Source: Pyrinomonadaceae bacterium (GTDB taxonomy: Bacteria; Acidobacteriota; Blastocatellia; Pyrinomonadales; Pyrinomonadaceae). From it: a DNA stretch of 64,000 nt. Positions 1 to 8,204 of the stretch are shown here, in pieces. A program made the translations under genes and the position numbers. Location: positions 1 through 64,000 of the forward strand of contig JAJTWY010000008.1 in assembly GCA_021463165.1 (NCBI GenBank). Direction: 5' to 3'. Within the stretch, counting starts at the first letter, position 1, and each line of letters begins with the position of its first letter. The notes below the pieces were generated by a model that made no database searches, was not told where the DNA came from, and saw nothing but the letters and a program-made list of their open reading frames with translations.

Positions 1-59
1 TCAGTGTTAACGTCGCTTTCTCGCCAGTTTTCTAAATCAATGTCGTTAAATCTTCCCAT
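1..59 (-). CDS. Partial gene at left edge, possible DNA methylase N-terminus
   Basis: An open minus-strand frame starts at the ATG at 59 and runs off the left edge. Its 19 visible residues read MGRFNDIDLENWRESDVNT. From memory, this opening resembles a group of bacterial site-specific DNA methyltransferases that begin MGRFN-IDL-NW and continue toward a DSLW motif. No catalytic motif lies inside the window, so the function is only a suggestion. No convincing ribosome binding site is visible before the ATG. It lies about 60 bases beyond the gene-tail duplicate at 122-250, and a methylase next to a toxin-antitoxin pair would suit a small defence or mobile locus. It could also be unrelated or non-coding. 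Confidence 0.42.
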   Translation of the reverse strand, partial: MGRFNDIDLENWRESDVNT

Positions 60-121
60 TTGTAAATGTACATCGTGGCTACGTCCACGGAACACAGCCC
101 CACACTTCACTCAACGAAAAA

Positions 122-250
122 CTAGACCGCACCATTTCCATTCTTTTGAATCTGCACCAGATTGCCACTCACCGTCGGGCCGTATTTCATCTCGCCTGCC
201 TTTGTGACGTTGTACCAGACGGCTTGCATGTCCCAGGCGGCGGTTGGGCA
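122..250 (-). pseudogene. Duplicated 3' fragment of the GltD-like oxidoreductase gene
   Basis: Read on the minus strand, this stretch encodes 42 residues beginning CPTAAWDMQAVWYN, followed by a TAG stop. It matches the C-terminus of the oxidoreductase gene at 967-2838. Over 132-250 against 992-1110 I count 106 identical bases of 119 (89%), without gaps, at an offset of 860 bases. Homology stops on the upstream side in the middle of the last ferredoxin cluster, so only the final part of the gene is present, without a start. It is a gene remnant or one arm of a direct repeat that encloses the toxin-antitoxin pair. Most differences fall at third positions or give conservative changes, so it probably diverged while still coding. 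Confidence 0.85.
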
Positions 251-263
251 ATGCATTTAGTGA

Positions 264-680
264 TCAGAACACAAATCTTTCGTTAAAGTCTTTCGTGCGG
301 ACGATCTCGATGCCGTGATACTCAACTAGCACGAGCAGATCGTCGTCACCTGTCACGATAAACTCAGCCTCTGCAGCGACGGCACAAGCAAGCACCGCAT
401 CGTCGTCCGGGTCGCGAGAAACTTGTTCGGCCAAGCTGGCAGCCTGGATGAGCGTTGCAAACGCTGCATATTCGTCAACCAGAAACTGAACTGTCAATCC
501 GTGCTTAATCAACCGAGGGGCAAATTTTGAGCGTCCCAAAACGTCCTCGAGCTCGGCCAAGAGCTCCTTGCTCGTAAACAACTCGACAAAGCCATCACGA
601 GCGGCATCGAGTAAGCGACGTTCGTTGCCGTGCCATAGAAGACCCGAAACGACGACGTTTGTATCGGCAACGACGCGCAC
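264..680 (-). CDS. PIN-domain toxin of a type II toxin-antitoxin system
   Basis: The 138-residue protein is a single PIN domain of the 'putative toxin, PIN family' type (COG1569/TIGR00305), related to VapC ribonucleases. The acidic metal-binding set is present: D6 in ADTNVV, E43 in LLAELEDVL, D90 to D94 in SRDPDDDAVL and D112/D113 in VTGDDDLL. Members of the fold cleave RNA with Mg2+ or Mn2+; the target here cannot be read from sequence. The gene starts three bases after the antitoxin stop, so the two are cotranscribed with the antitoxin first. All key residues are intact, so the toxin is probably active. The pair lies between two copies of a host-gene tail, which suggests acquisition. Confidence 0.88.
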   Translation of the reverse strand: MRVVADTNVVVSGLLWHGNERRLLDAARDGFVELFTSKELLAELEDVLGRSKFAPRLIKHGLTVQFLVDEYAAFATLIQAASLAEQVSRDPDDDAVLACAVAAEAEFIVTGDDDLLVLVEYHGIEIVRTKDFNERFVF

Positions 681-683
681 CGG

Positions 684-920
684 TTATTTTCGTCTCCGTT
701 TTCGCTCCTCGCGAGCCGCCCGCACCTCTGCCATTACTTCTTCTTCAGACATCGGATCAGAATCGTCCGCTATTTGATCGAGCACAGAAAAGAACCTGTT
801 TGTACGACGCTTGCGAAGCTCGGCACGAAAGATCGAAGCCGCGAGCGTCGGATTGAATAATCCCATCTTCTTCGCTTCGCTTGCGAGATCATCAGGTAAT
901 GTTAATGTGATTTCTGACAT
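684..920 (-). CDS. Antitoxin partner of the PIN toxin
   Basis: The 78-residue protein begins MSEITLTLPDDL, a short beta strand followed by helices, as in ribbon-helix-helix antitoxins. The C-terminal part is highly charged (EEEVMAEVRAAREERKRRRK) and would wrap the toxin. The reading frame is open further upstream to 953, but the start at 920 is supported by AGGAG about ten bases before the ATG and by the fold. The gene is followed after three bases by the PIN toxin. Antitoxins of this type usually bind their own promoter; no clear operator is recognisable in the 46 bases between this gene and the oxidoreductase stop at 967. Confidence 0.8.
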   Translation of the reverse strand: MSEITLTLPDDLASEAKKMGLFNPTLAASIFRAELRKRRTNRFFSVLDQIADDSDPMSEEEVMAEVRAAREERKRRRK

Positions 921-966
921 ACTATTTGCTCCTAGGCCATTATATCGCAACATTCTGGCCGCTCAT

Positions 967-2838
967 TTACGCAGGCGGATCTGACATCACGCCATTTCCA
1001 TTCCTTTGGATCTGCACCATGTTGCCAATCACCGTCGGGCCGTATTTGATCTCGCCTGCCTTTGTGAGGTTGTACCAGAATGCCTGCATATCCCACGCGG
1101 CGGTGGGGCAGCGTTCGGCGCAGAGGCCGCAGTGGAGGCAGACGTCTTCGTCTTTGACCATCAGCCGACCCGTTTTTAGGCCGTCCTGAACATAGATATC
1201 CTGTTTAGCGTTCTTCGCGGGCACCTTCAATTGAGAGCGAAGTTCTGCTTCACCGCCGGTTTCGAGGTCGAACGGCGTAAAGGTGATGCAGGCGGTCGGG
1301 CATATGTCCACGCAGGCGTCGCACTCGATGCATTTTGGGGCATGAAAGACCGTTTGAACATCGCAGTTCAAACAGCGCTCGGCTTCTTTGTAGCCGTCGA
1401 GCGGGTCGAAGCCGAGTTCTACTTCCCTCTTGCGATCCTTCAGGGTGATGCTCTTATCAGCTTGTGGCACGACAAGGCGGTCGTATTCGTCGATCTGGCT
1501 GTCATAGGCCCATTCGTGGATGCCCATCTTCATCGAATGCAGGTTGACGTGGGCAGGCGGACGATTCGTAAGGAGATTCTCACCCTTGCAGAACAGGTCG
1601 ATCGATACCGCGGCCTGATGGCCATGAGCGACGGCGGTGATGACGTTCTCAGGCCCGAATGCCGCGTCGCCGCCGAAGAAGACCTTCGGATGCGTCGATC
1701 GAAAGGTAGTTCTATCGACGACCGGCATTTCCCATTTGTCGAAATCGATGCCGAGGTTCCGCTCGATCCAGGGGAACGCGTTTTCCTGGCCTACGGCTAT
1801 CAGGACATCGTCGGCCGGATAGAAAACATCCGGCTCGCCGGTCGGCACGAGCGAGCGTTTGCCGTTCTCATCGTACTTTGCTTCGACCTTTTCGAAGGTC
1901 ATGCCAGCCAACTTCCCGCCTTCGATCACAAATGACTTCGGCACGTGGTTGTCGATGATCGGGATGTCCTCATGCATCGCATCCTCCTTTTCCCAGGGGC
2001 TGGCCTTCATCGTTGCAAATGGCGAGCGGACGATCACCTTTACGTCCTCACCGCCGAGGCGACGTGCCGTGCGACAGCAATCCATCGCGGTGTTGCCGCC
2101 GCCGAGAACAATAACGCGTTTACCGATCTTGTCAGTGTGTTCAAAAGCGACCGAGCCGAGCCAGTTGATGCCGATGTGAATGTTCGCGTCACCTTCCTGT
2201 CGGCCCGGAAGGTCAGGCAGATCTCGTCCACGCGGGGCTCCCGTGCCTACAAAGACGGCGTCATAATCCTGTTCAAGTAACTCTTTAAGTGAGGTTACAT
2301 AATGTTTGAAATGAGTGTGGATACCCAATCGGAGGATATAGTCGACCTCGTCGTTCAGAACGTGTTCCGGTAATCGAAATGCCGGTATCTGCGATCGCAT
2401 GAAACCGCCGCCTTTAAGATTCTCGTCGTAGAGATGTATTTCGTAGCCTAGCGGAGCGAGATCCCTCGCGACGGTCAGCGACGCGGGCCCGGCCCCGACG
2501 AGAGCAACCTTTTTACCGTTAGGTGCGAACGGCCCCTTCGGCATATAAGGGATGACATCGTCCCGATTATCCGCCGCAACGCGCTTTAGCCGACAAATTG
2601 CCACGGGTTCTTCATCGATGCGGCCTCGGCGGCAAGCCGGTTCGCAGGGGCGATCGCACGTTCGCCCCAAGACGCCGGGAAATACGTTCGAATCCCAGTT
2701 GATCATGTATGCCTCGGTGTATTTGCCCTTGGCGATCAAGCGGATGTATTCAGGAACGGGGGTGTGGGCCGGACATGCGTATTGGCAGTCGACGACCTTG
2801 TGAAAATATTCTGGGTCGGTGATGTCAGTCGGTTTCAA
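967..2838 (-). CDS. FAD-dependent oxidoreductase, GltD-like, with C-terminal 2x[4Fe-4S] ferredoxin
   Basis: The 623-residue protein has the layout of the glutamate synthase small subunit family plus a ferredoxin tail. An N-terminal cysteine-rich iron-sulfur region (CQYACPAHTPVPEYI, then CDRPCEPACRRG) is followed by an FAD-binding GAGPASL motif and an NAD(P)-binding GGGNTAMDC motif. Two [4Fe-4S] motifs close the protein, CIECDACVDICP and CLHCGLCAERCP. Such proteins pass electrons between NAD(P)H and a partner. No large glutamate synthase subunit lies in the window, so the partner is unknown and the protein need not make glutamate. The start is TTG at 2838 with AGGA ahead of it. Its last 43 codons have a diverged copy at 122-250. 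Confidence 0.88.
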   Translation of the reverse strand: MKPTDITDPEYFHKVVDCQYACPAHTPVPEYIRLIAKGKYTEAYMINWDSNVFPGVLGRTCDRPCEPACRRGRIDEEPVAICRLKRVAADNRDDVIPYMPKGPFAPNGKKVALVGAGPASLTVARDLAPLGYEIHLYDENLKGGGFMRSQIPAFRLPEHVLNDEVDYILRLGIHTHFKHYVTSLKELLEQDYDAVFVGTGAPRGRDLPDLPGRQEGDANIHIGINWLGSVAFEHTDKIGKRVIVLGGGNTAMDCCRTARRLGGEDVKVIVRSPFATMKASPWEKEDAMHEDIPIIDNHVPKSFVIEGGKLAGMTFEKVEAKYDENGKRSLVPTGEPDVFYPADDVLIAVGQENAFPWIERNLGIDFDKWEMPVVDRTTFRSTHPKVFFGGDAAFGPENVITAVAHGHQAAVSIDLFCKGENLLTNRPPAHVNLHSMKMGIHEWAYDSQIDEYDRLVVPQADKSITLKDRKREVELGFDPLDGYKEAERCLNCDVQTVFHAPKCIECDACVDICPTACITFTPFDLETGGEAELRSQLKVPAKNAKQDIYVQDGLKTGRLMVKDEDVCLHCGLCAERCPTAAWDMQAFWYNLTKAGEIKYGPTVIGNMVQIQRNGNGVMSDPPA

Positions 2839-3214
2839 GTGTTTTTCCTGCTTAAAAGAAAGGTATCGAGCTAGATAATCATAGAATAACGACGAAGTGT
2901 TTGCCAGTGAAAAATCGATAGAAAGCCATTGACCTCGGATGTATTCCGTGGGAGGAGCTTAGGCACGACCTCTCACGAGAAAACATACTGCTAAACGCTG
3001 TATTGACAAAAATTACAGATAGCCCCGGCTGTTAGGGGTATGAGTAGGCCGGGCTATTGTTGGGATAAACTGCGGTTGAGCCGGAAGCATCAAGTGAATT
3101 CGCCGTCGGCGGAGCCTTAACCTGTGGTGCAACTTCGCGAGAAACAGATTGGTATCAACCGGCGTTTATTGTAAATTGGAATAAATGATCTTGTTATCGG
3201 CATTTAATACCGCA
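2839..3214. other. Intergenic region between divergent genes, with one hairpin
   Basis: No gene is supported in these 376 bases; short reading frames here lack family signals. The region lies between the leftward oxidoreductase and the rightward thioredoxin gene, so it should hold both promoters. One inverted repeat is visible, TAGCCCCGGC at 3020-3029 with GCCGGGCTA at 3048-3056. It forms nine pairs with one bulged C and has no clear T-run on either side. A TTGACA sits at 3003-3008, but no matching -10 box follows at the right spacing, so I do not call a promoter. The hairpin could be a leader structure or a weak terminator. Confidence 0.4.
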
Positions 3215-3799
3215 ATGAAAGTTTTGTTCTTACTGGCTTTGCTGACCCTGACCGGAACGCCCGCAGTATCGCAGCCGAATGCCGCTTCCGGCGCGGAGGC
3301 CGTCTCGGAAAAGGCAACCGTTACGGATTTTGAATTCACGGATTTTTCGGGGAAAAAGCGGAAATTCTCTGAGTTCAGAGGGAAGGTCGTCCTTATCGAT
3401 TTTTGGGCCACGTGGTGCGGCCCGTGTTTGGCTGACATTCCGAAATTGAAGAAACTGTATGAGAAGTACAAGGCGGACGGCTTCGAGATCCTCGCGATGA
3501 ATGCTGAGACGATCGGAGATGAGGACAGCGATCCGGCTTTTGCAAAAGAAGCTGATACGCGGGCACGCCAGATCGTGAAATCTAGAGGAGCGAACTGGAC
3601 CCAGGCGAATGCCGTCTCGTCCCTGCCGGTTGCGACCGGGATCTTCGGCGTAAAAGTACTGCCAACAAAGGTGCTCGTCAATGCCGATGGTAAAATCCTC
3701 GCGAGGATCGGTGAAAAGGACGATACCGAGAAGATAGTCTCCGATGCAATGGCCCCGAAGGCTGCGGTATTGGTTCCTGTCAGCGGATTTCTCTTTTGA
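3215..3799 (+). CDS. TlpA-like thioredoxin-fold protein, exported
   Basis: This is a TlpA/ResA-type thiol-disulfide oxidoreductase of 194 residues. An N-terminal signal peptide (MKVLFLLALLTLTG) precedes a thioredoxin domain containing FWATWCGPC, the CxxC redox site, and the cis-proline loop KVLPTKVLVN. Such proteins reduce disulfides outside the membrane, often for cytochrome c maturation. The frame is open ten codons further up to an ATG at 3185; I prefer 3215 because it gives a clean signal peptide, although neither start has a good ribosome binding site. The neighbouring DsbD would supply electrons across the membrane, so the two probably form a functional pair in one transcript. Confidence 0.87.
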   Translation: MKVLFLLALLTLTGTPAVSQPNAASGAEAVSEKATVTDFEFTDFSGKKRKFSEFRGKVVLIDFWATWCGPCLADIPKLKKLYEKYKADGFEILAMNAETIGDEDSDPAFAKEADTRARQIVKSRGANWTQANAVSSLPVATGIFGVKVLPTKVLVNADGKILARIGEKDDTEKIVSDAMAPKAAVLVPVSGFLF

Positions 3800-3815
3800 C
3801 CGCAAACTCATCATC

Positions 3816-5816
3816 TTGAGAAAACCCTTTCGTAAATTCTTGCTTCTGGCAGCCTCGATCTGCACCTTGTCGATGGCAGCTTTCGGCCAGAATCCGGTTT
3901 CCGGGACTATGGCGGTGTCTCCCTCCACGGTCCCGGCTGGCGGTAAAGGTACGGCGCGGATCAACGTGTCTATTGACGGCGGCTGGAAGATGTATTCGCT
4001 CACACAGGGTGCCGGTGGGCCGATCCCGACACGCATAACGCTGGGCGATGGGCCTTTCAAGATCGGCGGAGTTTCGGGGCCACGACCAAAGGTGGCAATG
4101 GACCCGAACTTTCAGATGAACACCGAGACGTACAGCGGCGGAGCGGCGTTCACGGTCAATTTCTCGGTAAATCCTGATGCGCCCGAAGGTCAACAGACAC
4201 TGAATGTGAACTTTCGCTATCAGGTCTGTAACGACACCGTTTGTCTGCCGCCAAAGACCCTAAAACTCGCGTCGGCACTGACCATCGGTCCGGCAAAGGC
4301 TGTGGCGGCCGCGAGTCCGACACCGAGCCCGAGCCCAAACGCTTCGCCGACCCCCGCGGGATCGCCCTCACCTACTCCTTCGCCGGTGGCGAACACCGAT
4401 CTGGGAAACGTTGTGGTCGTCTCGGAAACCGATGCGAATTCCGCTGCGACTGAGACGCCGCCGACGGTTTCGACGGTGAGCCGGCCGGGCGAGACCGATA
4501 TACGGAACCAGTCGCTCTGGAGCTTTATCTGGCTCTCGATCGGATTCGGATTTTTGTCTCTCCTAATGCCTTGCGTATTTCCGATGATCCCGATCACCGT
4601 ATCGTATTTCACGAAGTACGGCTCTGATTCCCATCTCGGCGCGGTCCGCGACGCCGGTATTTACGCTCTCGGCATCATTCTTACATTCACCGGTCTGGGA
4701 GTTGCTCTGGCGATCTTGTTCGGTGCCGCGGGGATCAATCAGTTCGCGTCGAATCCATGGGTCAATCTTCTGGTCACGGGCATCTTTCTCGCATTCGCGT
4801 TTAGTCTCCTGGGTGCATTTAGCCTCGGAGTACCTTCGGGTATCCTCACGAAACTCGATGGGTTGACCCGTGCTAAGTCGTCAGGAAAATATATTGGCCT
4901 ATTGCTGATGGGGCTGACATTTTCTCTGACCTCGTTTACATGTACCGTTCCACTGGTCGGGGCGATCCTGGTTTCAGCGGCCCAAGGTGAGAGGATATAT
5001 CCGATCATCGGGATGCTTGCTTTTTCGAGCGTCTTCGCCCTTCCCTTCTTTGTATTGGCACTCGCTCCGAGGTTGATGCAGGCTTTGCCTCGCTCTGGAA
5101 GCTGGATGAACTCGGTCAAGGTGGTGATGGGCTTCCTGGAGATCGGCGCCGCCCTGAAGTTCATCTCAAATGTTGATCTGGTATGGGGATGGGGCATTTT
5201 TACACGCGAAGTGGTCATTGCCGGTTGGATCGCGATCTCGATCCTGATCTTCCTTTATCTGCTTGGGGTGTTCAAATTTGAACACGACGCTGCCGACCAG
5301 CGGATCGGGCTTATCCGCGTCCTGAACGCGTTCCTTTTTGCCACCGTCGCATTTTATCTGCTTACCGGCCTCTTTGGCGGCCGGCTGGGCGAGATCGAGT
5401 CCTTTCTGCCGCCGATGAAGGAGATGGCGTCAGCTCCGGGCGGCGGTACGACCCCCGGCAGTGAGCTGAATTGGATCACGAACGATTACGAGGCCGCGAT
5501 AAACCAGGCAAAGTCTGAGAACAAGCGTATTTTTATCGATTACACCGGTTATACGTGCACGAATTGTCGGTGGATGGAAGCGAATATGTTTCCCAAGCCC
5601 AATGTGAAAGCCGAGCTTGCAAAATATGTCCGCGTGAAGCTTTTTACGGACGGCGAGGGCGAGCCGTACGAGGGTTTTCAGCGTATGCAGGAGCAGCGGT
5701 TCGGAACGGTGGCGTTGCCACTTTATGCGATCCTTACGCCTGATGATCAGATCATCGCCCGTTTCGAAGGGCTTACCCGTAACGAGGCAGAATTCGTCGA
5801 ATTCCTGCGCCGCTGA
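3816..5816 (+). CDS. dsbD: Thiol:disulfide interchange protein DsbD
   Basis: The protein has the three-part DsbD layout. After a signal peptide (LRKPFRKFLLLAASIC) comes the N-terminal immunoglobulin-like domain with its cysteine pair in VCNDTVCLPP. A Ser/Thr/Pro linker leads to an eight-helix CcdA-like membrane domain with cysteines in LLMPCVFP and FTCTVPL. The C-terminal thioredoxin domain carries CTNC in YTGYTCTNC. It carries electrons from cytoplasmic thioredoxin to extracytoplasmic partners such as the preceding TlpA-like protein. The frame stays open to an ATG at 3744 inside that gene; I choose TTG at 3816, which begins the signal peptide and lies 17 bases past the previous stop. The Pro-rich linker is longer than usual. 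Confidence 0.9.
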   Translation: MRKPFRKFLLLAASICTLSMAAFGQNPVSGTMAVSPSTVPAGGKGTARINVSIDGGWKMYSLTQGAGGPIPTRITLGDGPFKIGGVSGPRPKVAMDPNFQMNTETYSGGAAFTVNFSVNPDAPEGQQTLNVNFRYQVCNDTVCLPPKTLKLASALTIGPAKAVAAASPTPSPSPNASPTPAGSPSPTPSPVANTDLGNVVVVSETDANSAATETPPTVSTVSRPGETDIRNQSLWSFIWLSIGFGFLSLLMPCVFPMIPITVSYFTKYGSDSHLGAVRDAGIYALGIILTFTGLGVALAILFGAAGINQFASNPWVNLLVTGIFLAFAFSLLGAFSLGVPSGILTKLDGLTRAKSSGKYIGLLLMGLTFSLTSFTCTVPLVGAILVSAAQGERIYPIIGMLAFSSVFALPFFVLALAPRLMQALPRSGSWMNSVKVVMGFLEIGAALKFISNVDLVWGWGIFTREVVIAGWIAISILIFLYLLGVFKFEHDAADQRIGLIRVLNAFLFATVAFYLLTGLFGGRLGEIESFLPPMKEMASAPGGGTTPGSELNWITNDYEAAINQAKSENKRIFIDYTGYTCTNCRWMEANMFPKPNVKAELAKYVRVKLFTDGEGEPYEGFQRMQEQRFGTVALPLYAILTPDDQIIARFEGLTRNEAEFVEFLRR

Positions 5817-5873
5817 ACCCTGCCGGGCGACATAAATCTTCCCTTTTCCCCTGAATACCATTATTATTTAGAG

Positions 5874-5899
5874 GATCCGCGTGCCTCACCCGGCGGATC
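5874..5899. repeat. Small inverted repeat between dsbD and prepilin peptidase
   Basis: GATCCGC at 5874-5880 pairs exactly with GCGGATC at 5893-5899 around a 12-base loop. It lies between the dsbD stop and the prepilin peptidase start. No T-run follows, so an intrinsic terminator is not certain. Confidence 0.3.
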
Positions 5900-5914
5900 G
5901 AATGCTTCACTAAA

Positions 5915-6808
5915 ATGCCTATTCGAATGCTAGCATCATCCGAAGCCGTCTTCGGCGTACCCGAAATATTTATATGCGCCGTGGTTTTTGTCTTCGGTGC
6001 CGTGATCGGCAGCTTTTTGAATGTCGTAATTTATCGCGTTCCGAACGAACTCTCGCTTCTTCCCGGCTCGGCCTGTCCTAATTGCAAGCAAGCCATAAAG
6101 TTCTACCACAACATTCCCATTCTTGGCTGGTTGATGCTCGGTGGCAAGTGCAGTAACTGCAAGGAACCCATCGCATGGCGGTATCCGGCGGTCGAACTCC
6201 TGACGGCACTGGTATTTCTCCTGACATATTTTGTGATCGGGCTGACCGCGATGCTGCCGGTCTGCCTTGTTTTTGTTGCCACGATGATCGCCCTGCTCTT
6301 CATCGATGCAGAACACATGATCCTTCCGAACGTGATCACCTATCCGCTTTTTATTGCGGCAGTTGGAGTTAGGGTGATCTTTCCTCTTGCGTTCGAAGGT
6401 TTTCGGTTTTCGGATATGGCGTTCGCCCCCGTGAACTATCTGCAGGGCTATCCCGGATGGCAAGTAAGTCTGGCCGGTGCGATCCTGGGGGCAATTGCCG
6501 GTGGAGGACTGCTGTGGGCGGTCGGAGCCATCTGGAAGGCACTTCGCGGTGTTGAGGCAATGGGGCTAGGCGACGTAAAAATGATGCTCGGCGTTGGGGC
6601 GATCCTTGGGTGGAGATTGACGATCCTGACGATCTTTCTTGGGGCTTTTACGGGTGCTCTGGCCGGAGTTGTCATGGTTTTGCGTAGCAAGGACCGCGAC
6701 CTGCAGACCCAACTTCCCTTTGGCATATTCCTCGGTATCGGTTCGATAGTGGCCTTGCTCTTTGGCGACCGGCTGATCGCCTGGTACATCAATACTTTCG
6801 TGCCCTAG
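5915..6808 (+). CDS. pilD: Type IV prepilin peptidase / leader peptidase
   Basis: This 297-residue polytopic membrane protein is a prepilin peptidase of the PilD/GspO type. It has the N-terminal GSFLNVVIYRVP motif, two cysteine pairs in the cytoplasmic loop (CPNC and CSNC, the zinc-binding or methylase-associated module), and both catalytic aspartates in FIDAEHMILP and GLGDVKMM. It cleaves the positively charged leader of type IV pilins or type II secretion pseudopilins and usually methylates the new N-terminus. No pilin gene lies in the window. The start is the ATG at 5915; the first ten or so residues precede the first membrane helix. Its stop overlaps the convergent gene at 6805. Confidence 0.93.
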   Translation: MPIRMLASSEAVFGVPEIFICAVVFVFGAVIGSFLNVVIYRVPNELSLLPGSACPNCKQAIKFYHNIPILGWLMLGGKCSNCKEPIAWRYPAVELLTALVFLLTYFVIGLTAMLPVCLVFVATMIALLFIDAEHMILPNVITYPLFIAAVGVRVIFPLAFEGFRFSDMAFAPVNYLQGYPGWQVSLAGAILGAIAGGGLLWAVGAIWKALRGVEAMGLGDVKMMLGVGAILGWRLTILTIFLGAFTGALAGVVMVLRSKDRDLQTQLPFGIFLGIGSIVALLFGDRLIAWYINTFVP

Positions 6809-7083
6809 GCCCGAATCTTCCGGCAAGTGTCCGAACAAAAGAAGCTATCGCCCGTCTTTCGCGCCTTGTTCTGCGGAACCCATACGCCGCACGATGAACA
6901 ATTCACGAGCGTTGCCGCTTTTGCCGGAACCTGACCGATGGGTGGCCTTGACCCGAGCTCACTTTTTGCGTCTTTGATCATCCGCACAAAGCCGATCATA
7001 CCCGCGATCGTCTTCCGGTACCGAAACGCCGTCCAGGCAAGAAGGACTGCGATAACCAGCAGAATAAAAAGTGCTTCTCTCAT
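6805..7083 (-). CDS. PP0621-like small membrane protein with zinc ribbon
   Basis: The 92-residue protein has one N-terminal membrane helix (FILLVIAVLLAWTAFRY), a basic linker and a C-terminal treble-clef-like segment. The likely metal ligands are in NCSSCGVW and FFCSDTCR, four cysteines spaced as in a zinc finger. The layout matches the PP0621 family of short proteins of unknown function. Its start codon overlaps the stop of the upstream TPR gene (ATGA at 7080-7083), so the two are translationally coupled. It converges with the prepilin peptidase gene by four bases. Function unknown. Confidence 0.75.
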   Translation of the reverse strand: MREALFILLVIAVLLAWTAFRYRKTIAGMIGFVRMIKDAKSELGSRPPIGQVPAKAATLVNCSSCGVWVPQNKARKTGDSFFCSDTCRKIRA

Positions 7084-7811
7084 TTTGCCGGTTCCTTCTG
7101 CGCCTCGATCAGCGATGCAAGCTCCGGTATCGCCTGGTTATTCGAATTGACACTCTTTAACTGCGCAAAGGTCTTTTCTGCGTCAGAAAGCTTGTTCTGT
7201 TTGAGGTATGTGCGAACCAGGAACTGCAGCGAGCGATCATGATCCGGGTTGTTGGAGGTCACCTTTTCCAGTTGCGCCTGAGCCTTGGGATAGTCCGGCG
7301 GTTCCTGGAGAAAGTAAGTTAGCCCAAAGTCAGTCGCAACATCGGCATCGGCCGGTTTGAGTTTTAGGGCTTCTAAATAGATATCCCGAGCCTTCTGAAA
7401 GCTAGCCGCGTCCTTTCGATAGAAGCCGATGTCAAAATGTGCATTGCCGAGGGCAACAATGACGTCATGGTCGCGCGGGTCGAGCGCCTTCGCGCGCTCG
7501 AGGATCCTCGCCGATTCCGACAGCAGGCCAATGTCCTGCTTCATTGCCGCGTAACGATAAAGCGACACACCGAGATCACGCTGAAAGCTCAGATTGCGGG
7601 GATTGCTGTCCGCCTCGGTGATCTTCGCCCTGATCTCAGCATCAGAGAGTTCCGTGTCGGACCCCTGTGTGACAGTCGACGAATTTGTATTTGATGCTTG
7701 GTCCGGCGCGACTGAGCCCGCTGAACGGTTGATCGAATTTGCAAACCAGAAGCCGGCAACGAATCCACCGATGGCCGCGACTACTACGAAGGCGAATGTG
7801 TTCTTATGCAT
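7080..7811 (-). CDS. Membrane-anchored tetratricopeptide repeat protein
   Basis: The 243-residue protein starts MHKNTFAFVVVAAIGGFVAG, a signal-anchor helix, followed by a Ser/Thr/Asn-rich linker. TPR-like helical pairs follow, for example LERAKALDPRDHDVIVALGN and ALKLKPADADVATDFGL. Such proteins are scaffolds for protein contacts at the membrane. The reading frame extends much further upstream, but those codons run through the terminator at 7838-7864 and into the next gene, so the ATG at 7811 is chosen. It is coupled to the PP0621-like protein by an ATGA overlap. The partner is unknown; the neighbouring prepilin peptidase makes a pilus role possible but unproven. Confidence 0.8.
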   Translation of the reverse strand: MHKNTFAFVVVAAIGGFVAGFWFANSINRSAGSVAPDQASNTNSSTVTQGSDTELSDAEIRAKITEADSNPRNLSFQRDLGVSLYRYAAMKQDIGLLSESARILERAKALDPRDHDVIVALGNAHFDIGFYRKDAASFQKARDIYLEALKLKPADADVATDFGLTYFLQEPPDYPKAQAQLEKVTSNNPDHDRSLQFLVRTYLKQNKLSDAEKTFAQLKSVNSNNQAIPELASLIEAQKEPAK

Positions 7812-7837
7812 CCGTATCGATGTTAGCAGACGGGCAC

Positions 7838-7864
7838 AAAAAATGCCGCCAAAGGTCGGCGGCA
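7838..7864 (-). terminator. Rho-independent terminator
   Basis: On the minus strand TGCCGCC pairs with GGCGGCA (7844-7864) around a seven-base loop and is followed by six or more T residues. It lies 24 bases beyond the stop of the ribbon-helix-helix gene at 7888 and before the TPR gene start at 7811, so it separates the two. Confidence 0.85.
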
Positions 7865-7887
7865 GTCTGAGACCGAAATGTCGAGAA

Positions 7888-8154
7888 CTATTTCTTTTCG
7901 ACAGGCGGAATGTATGGAAGATCCTCCGCTCTTCTCCGGACAGGTGGATCGGTCGAGCGCCTGCGAGGAACGTTATTGGTGCTACGCCTATCGACACTTC
8001 CCGCGGGAAGCCCTTTACCGTGCACCGCTTCAACCAGAATACGGGTTATTTCCTGTGACAATGTGCGATGTTCACCGGCCGCTCGTCGCCTAAGCGATTC
8101 CTTGAGCTCATTTGGCACATAGGCACCAATAAACACACCTTTACGGTTTGCCAT
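7888..8154 (-). CDS. Ribbon-helix-helix (CopG/Arc-like) protein
   Basis: This 88-residue basic protein begins with GVFIGAYVPNELKESLRRRA and HRTLSQEITRILVEAV, a strand followed by two helices as in Arc/CopG DNA-binding proteins. The remaining half is Arg/Pro rich (RRSTDPPVRRRAEDL) and probably disordered. No toxin gene is adjacent, so it looks like a lone regulator rather than an antitoxin. It is a single-gene unit between the RNase P RNA gene upstream and the terminator at 7838-7864 downstream. The start is followed at once by a plausible fold; AGGAAGG lies shortly before the ATG. The target is unknown. Confidence 0.7.
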   Translation of the reverse strand: MANRKGVFIGAYVPNELKESLRRRAAGEHRTLSQEITRILVEAVHGKGLPAGSVDRRSTNNVPRRRSTDPPVRRRAEDLPYIPPVEKK

Positions 8155-8204
8155 AAAAATTCACCTTCCTAACTTTTGAATAAGAAACCTGTCGAGTACC
8201 CAAT

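Noticed and set aside
4..207. Plus-strand frame of 67 codons at the left edge.
   Set aside because: It is antisense to the duplicated gene tail and the partial gene and shows no motif.
1231..1935. Long plus-strand open frame (234 codons) opposite the GltD-like gene.
   Set aside because: It mirrors a highly supported gene on the other strand and shows no family motif or ribosome binding site.
3003..3031. TTGACA with a possible -10 box, as a housekeeping promoter.
   Set aside because: No TATAAT-like hexamer lies at 16-18 bases downstream, so only the -35 match remains.
3230..4060. Long minus-strand frame opposite the TlpA and dsbD genes.
   Set aside because: It has no domain signal, and it is antisense to two genes with clear motifs.
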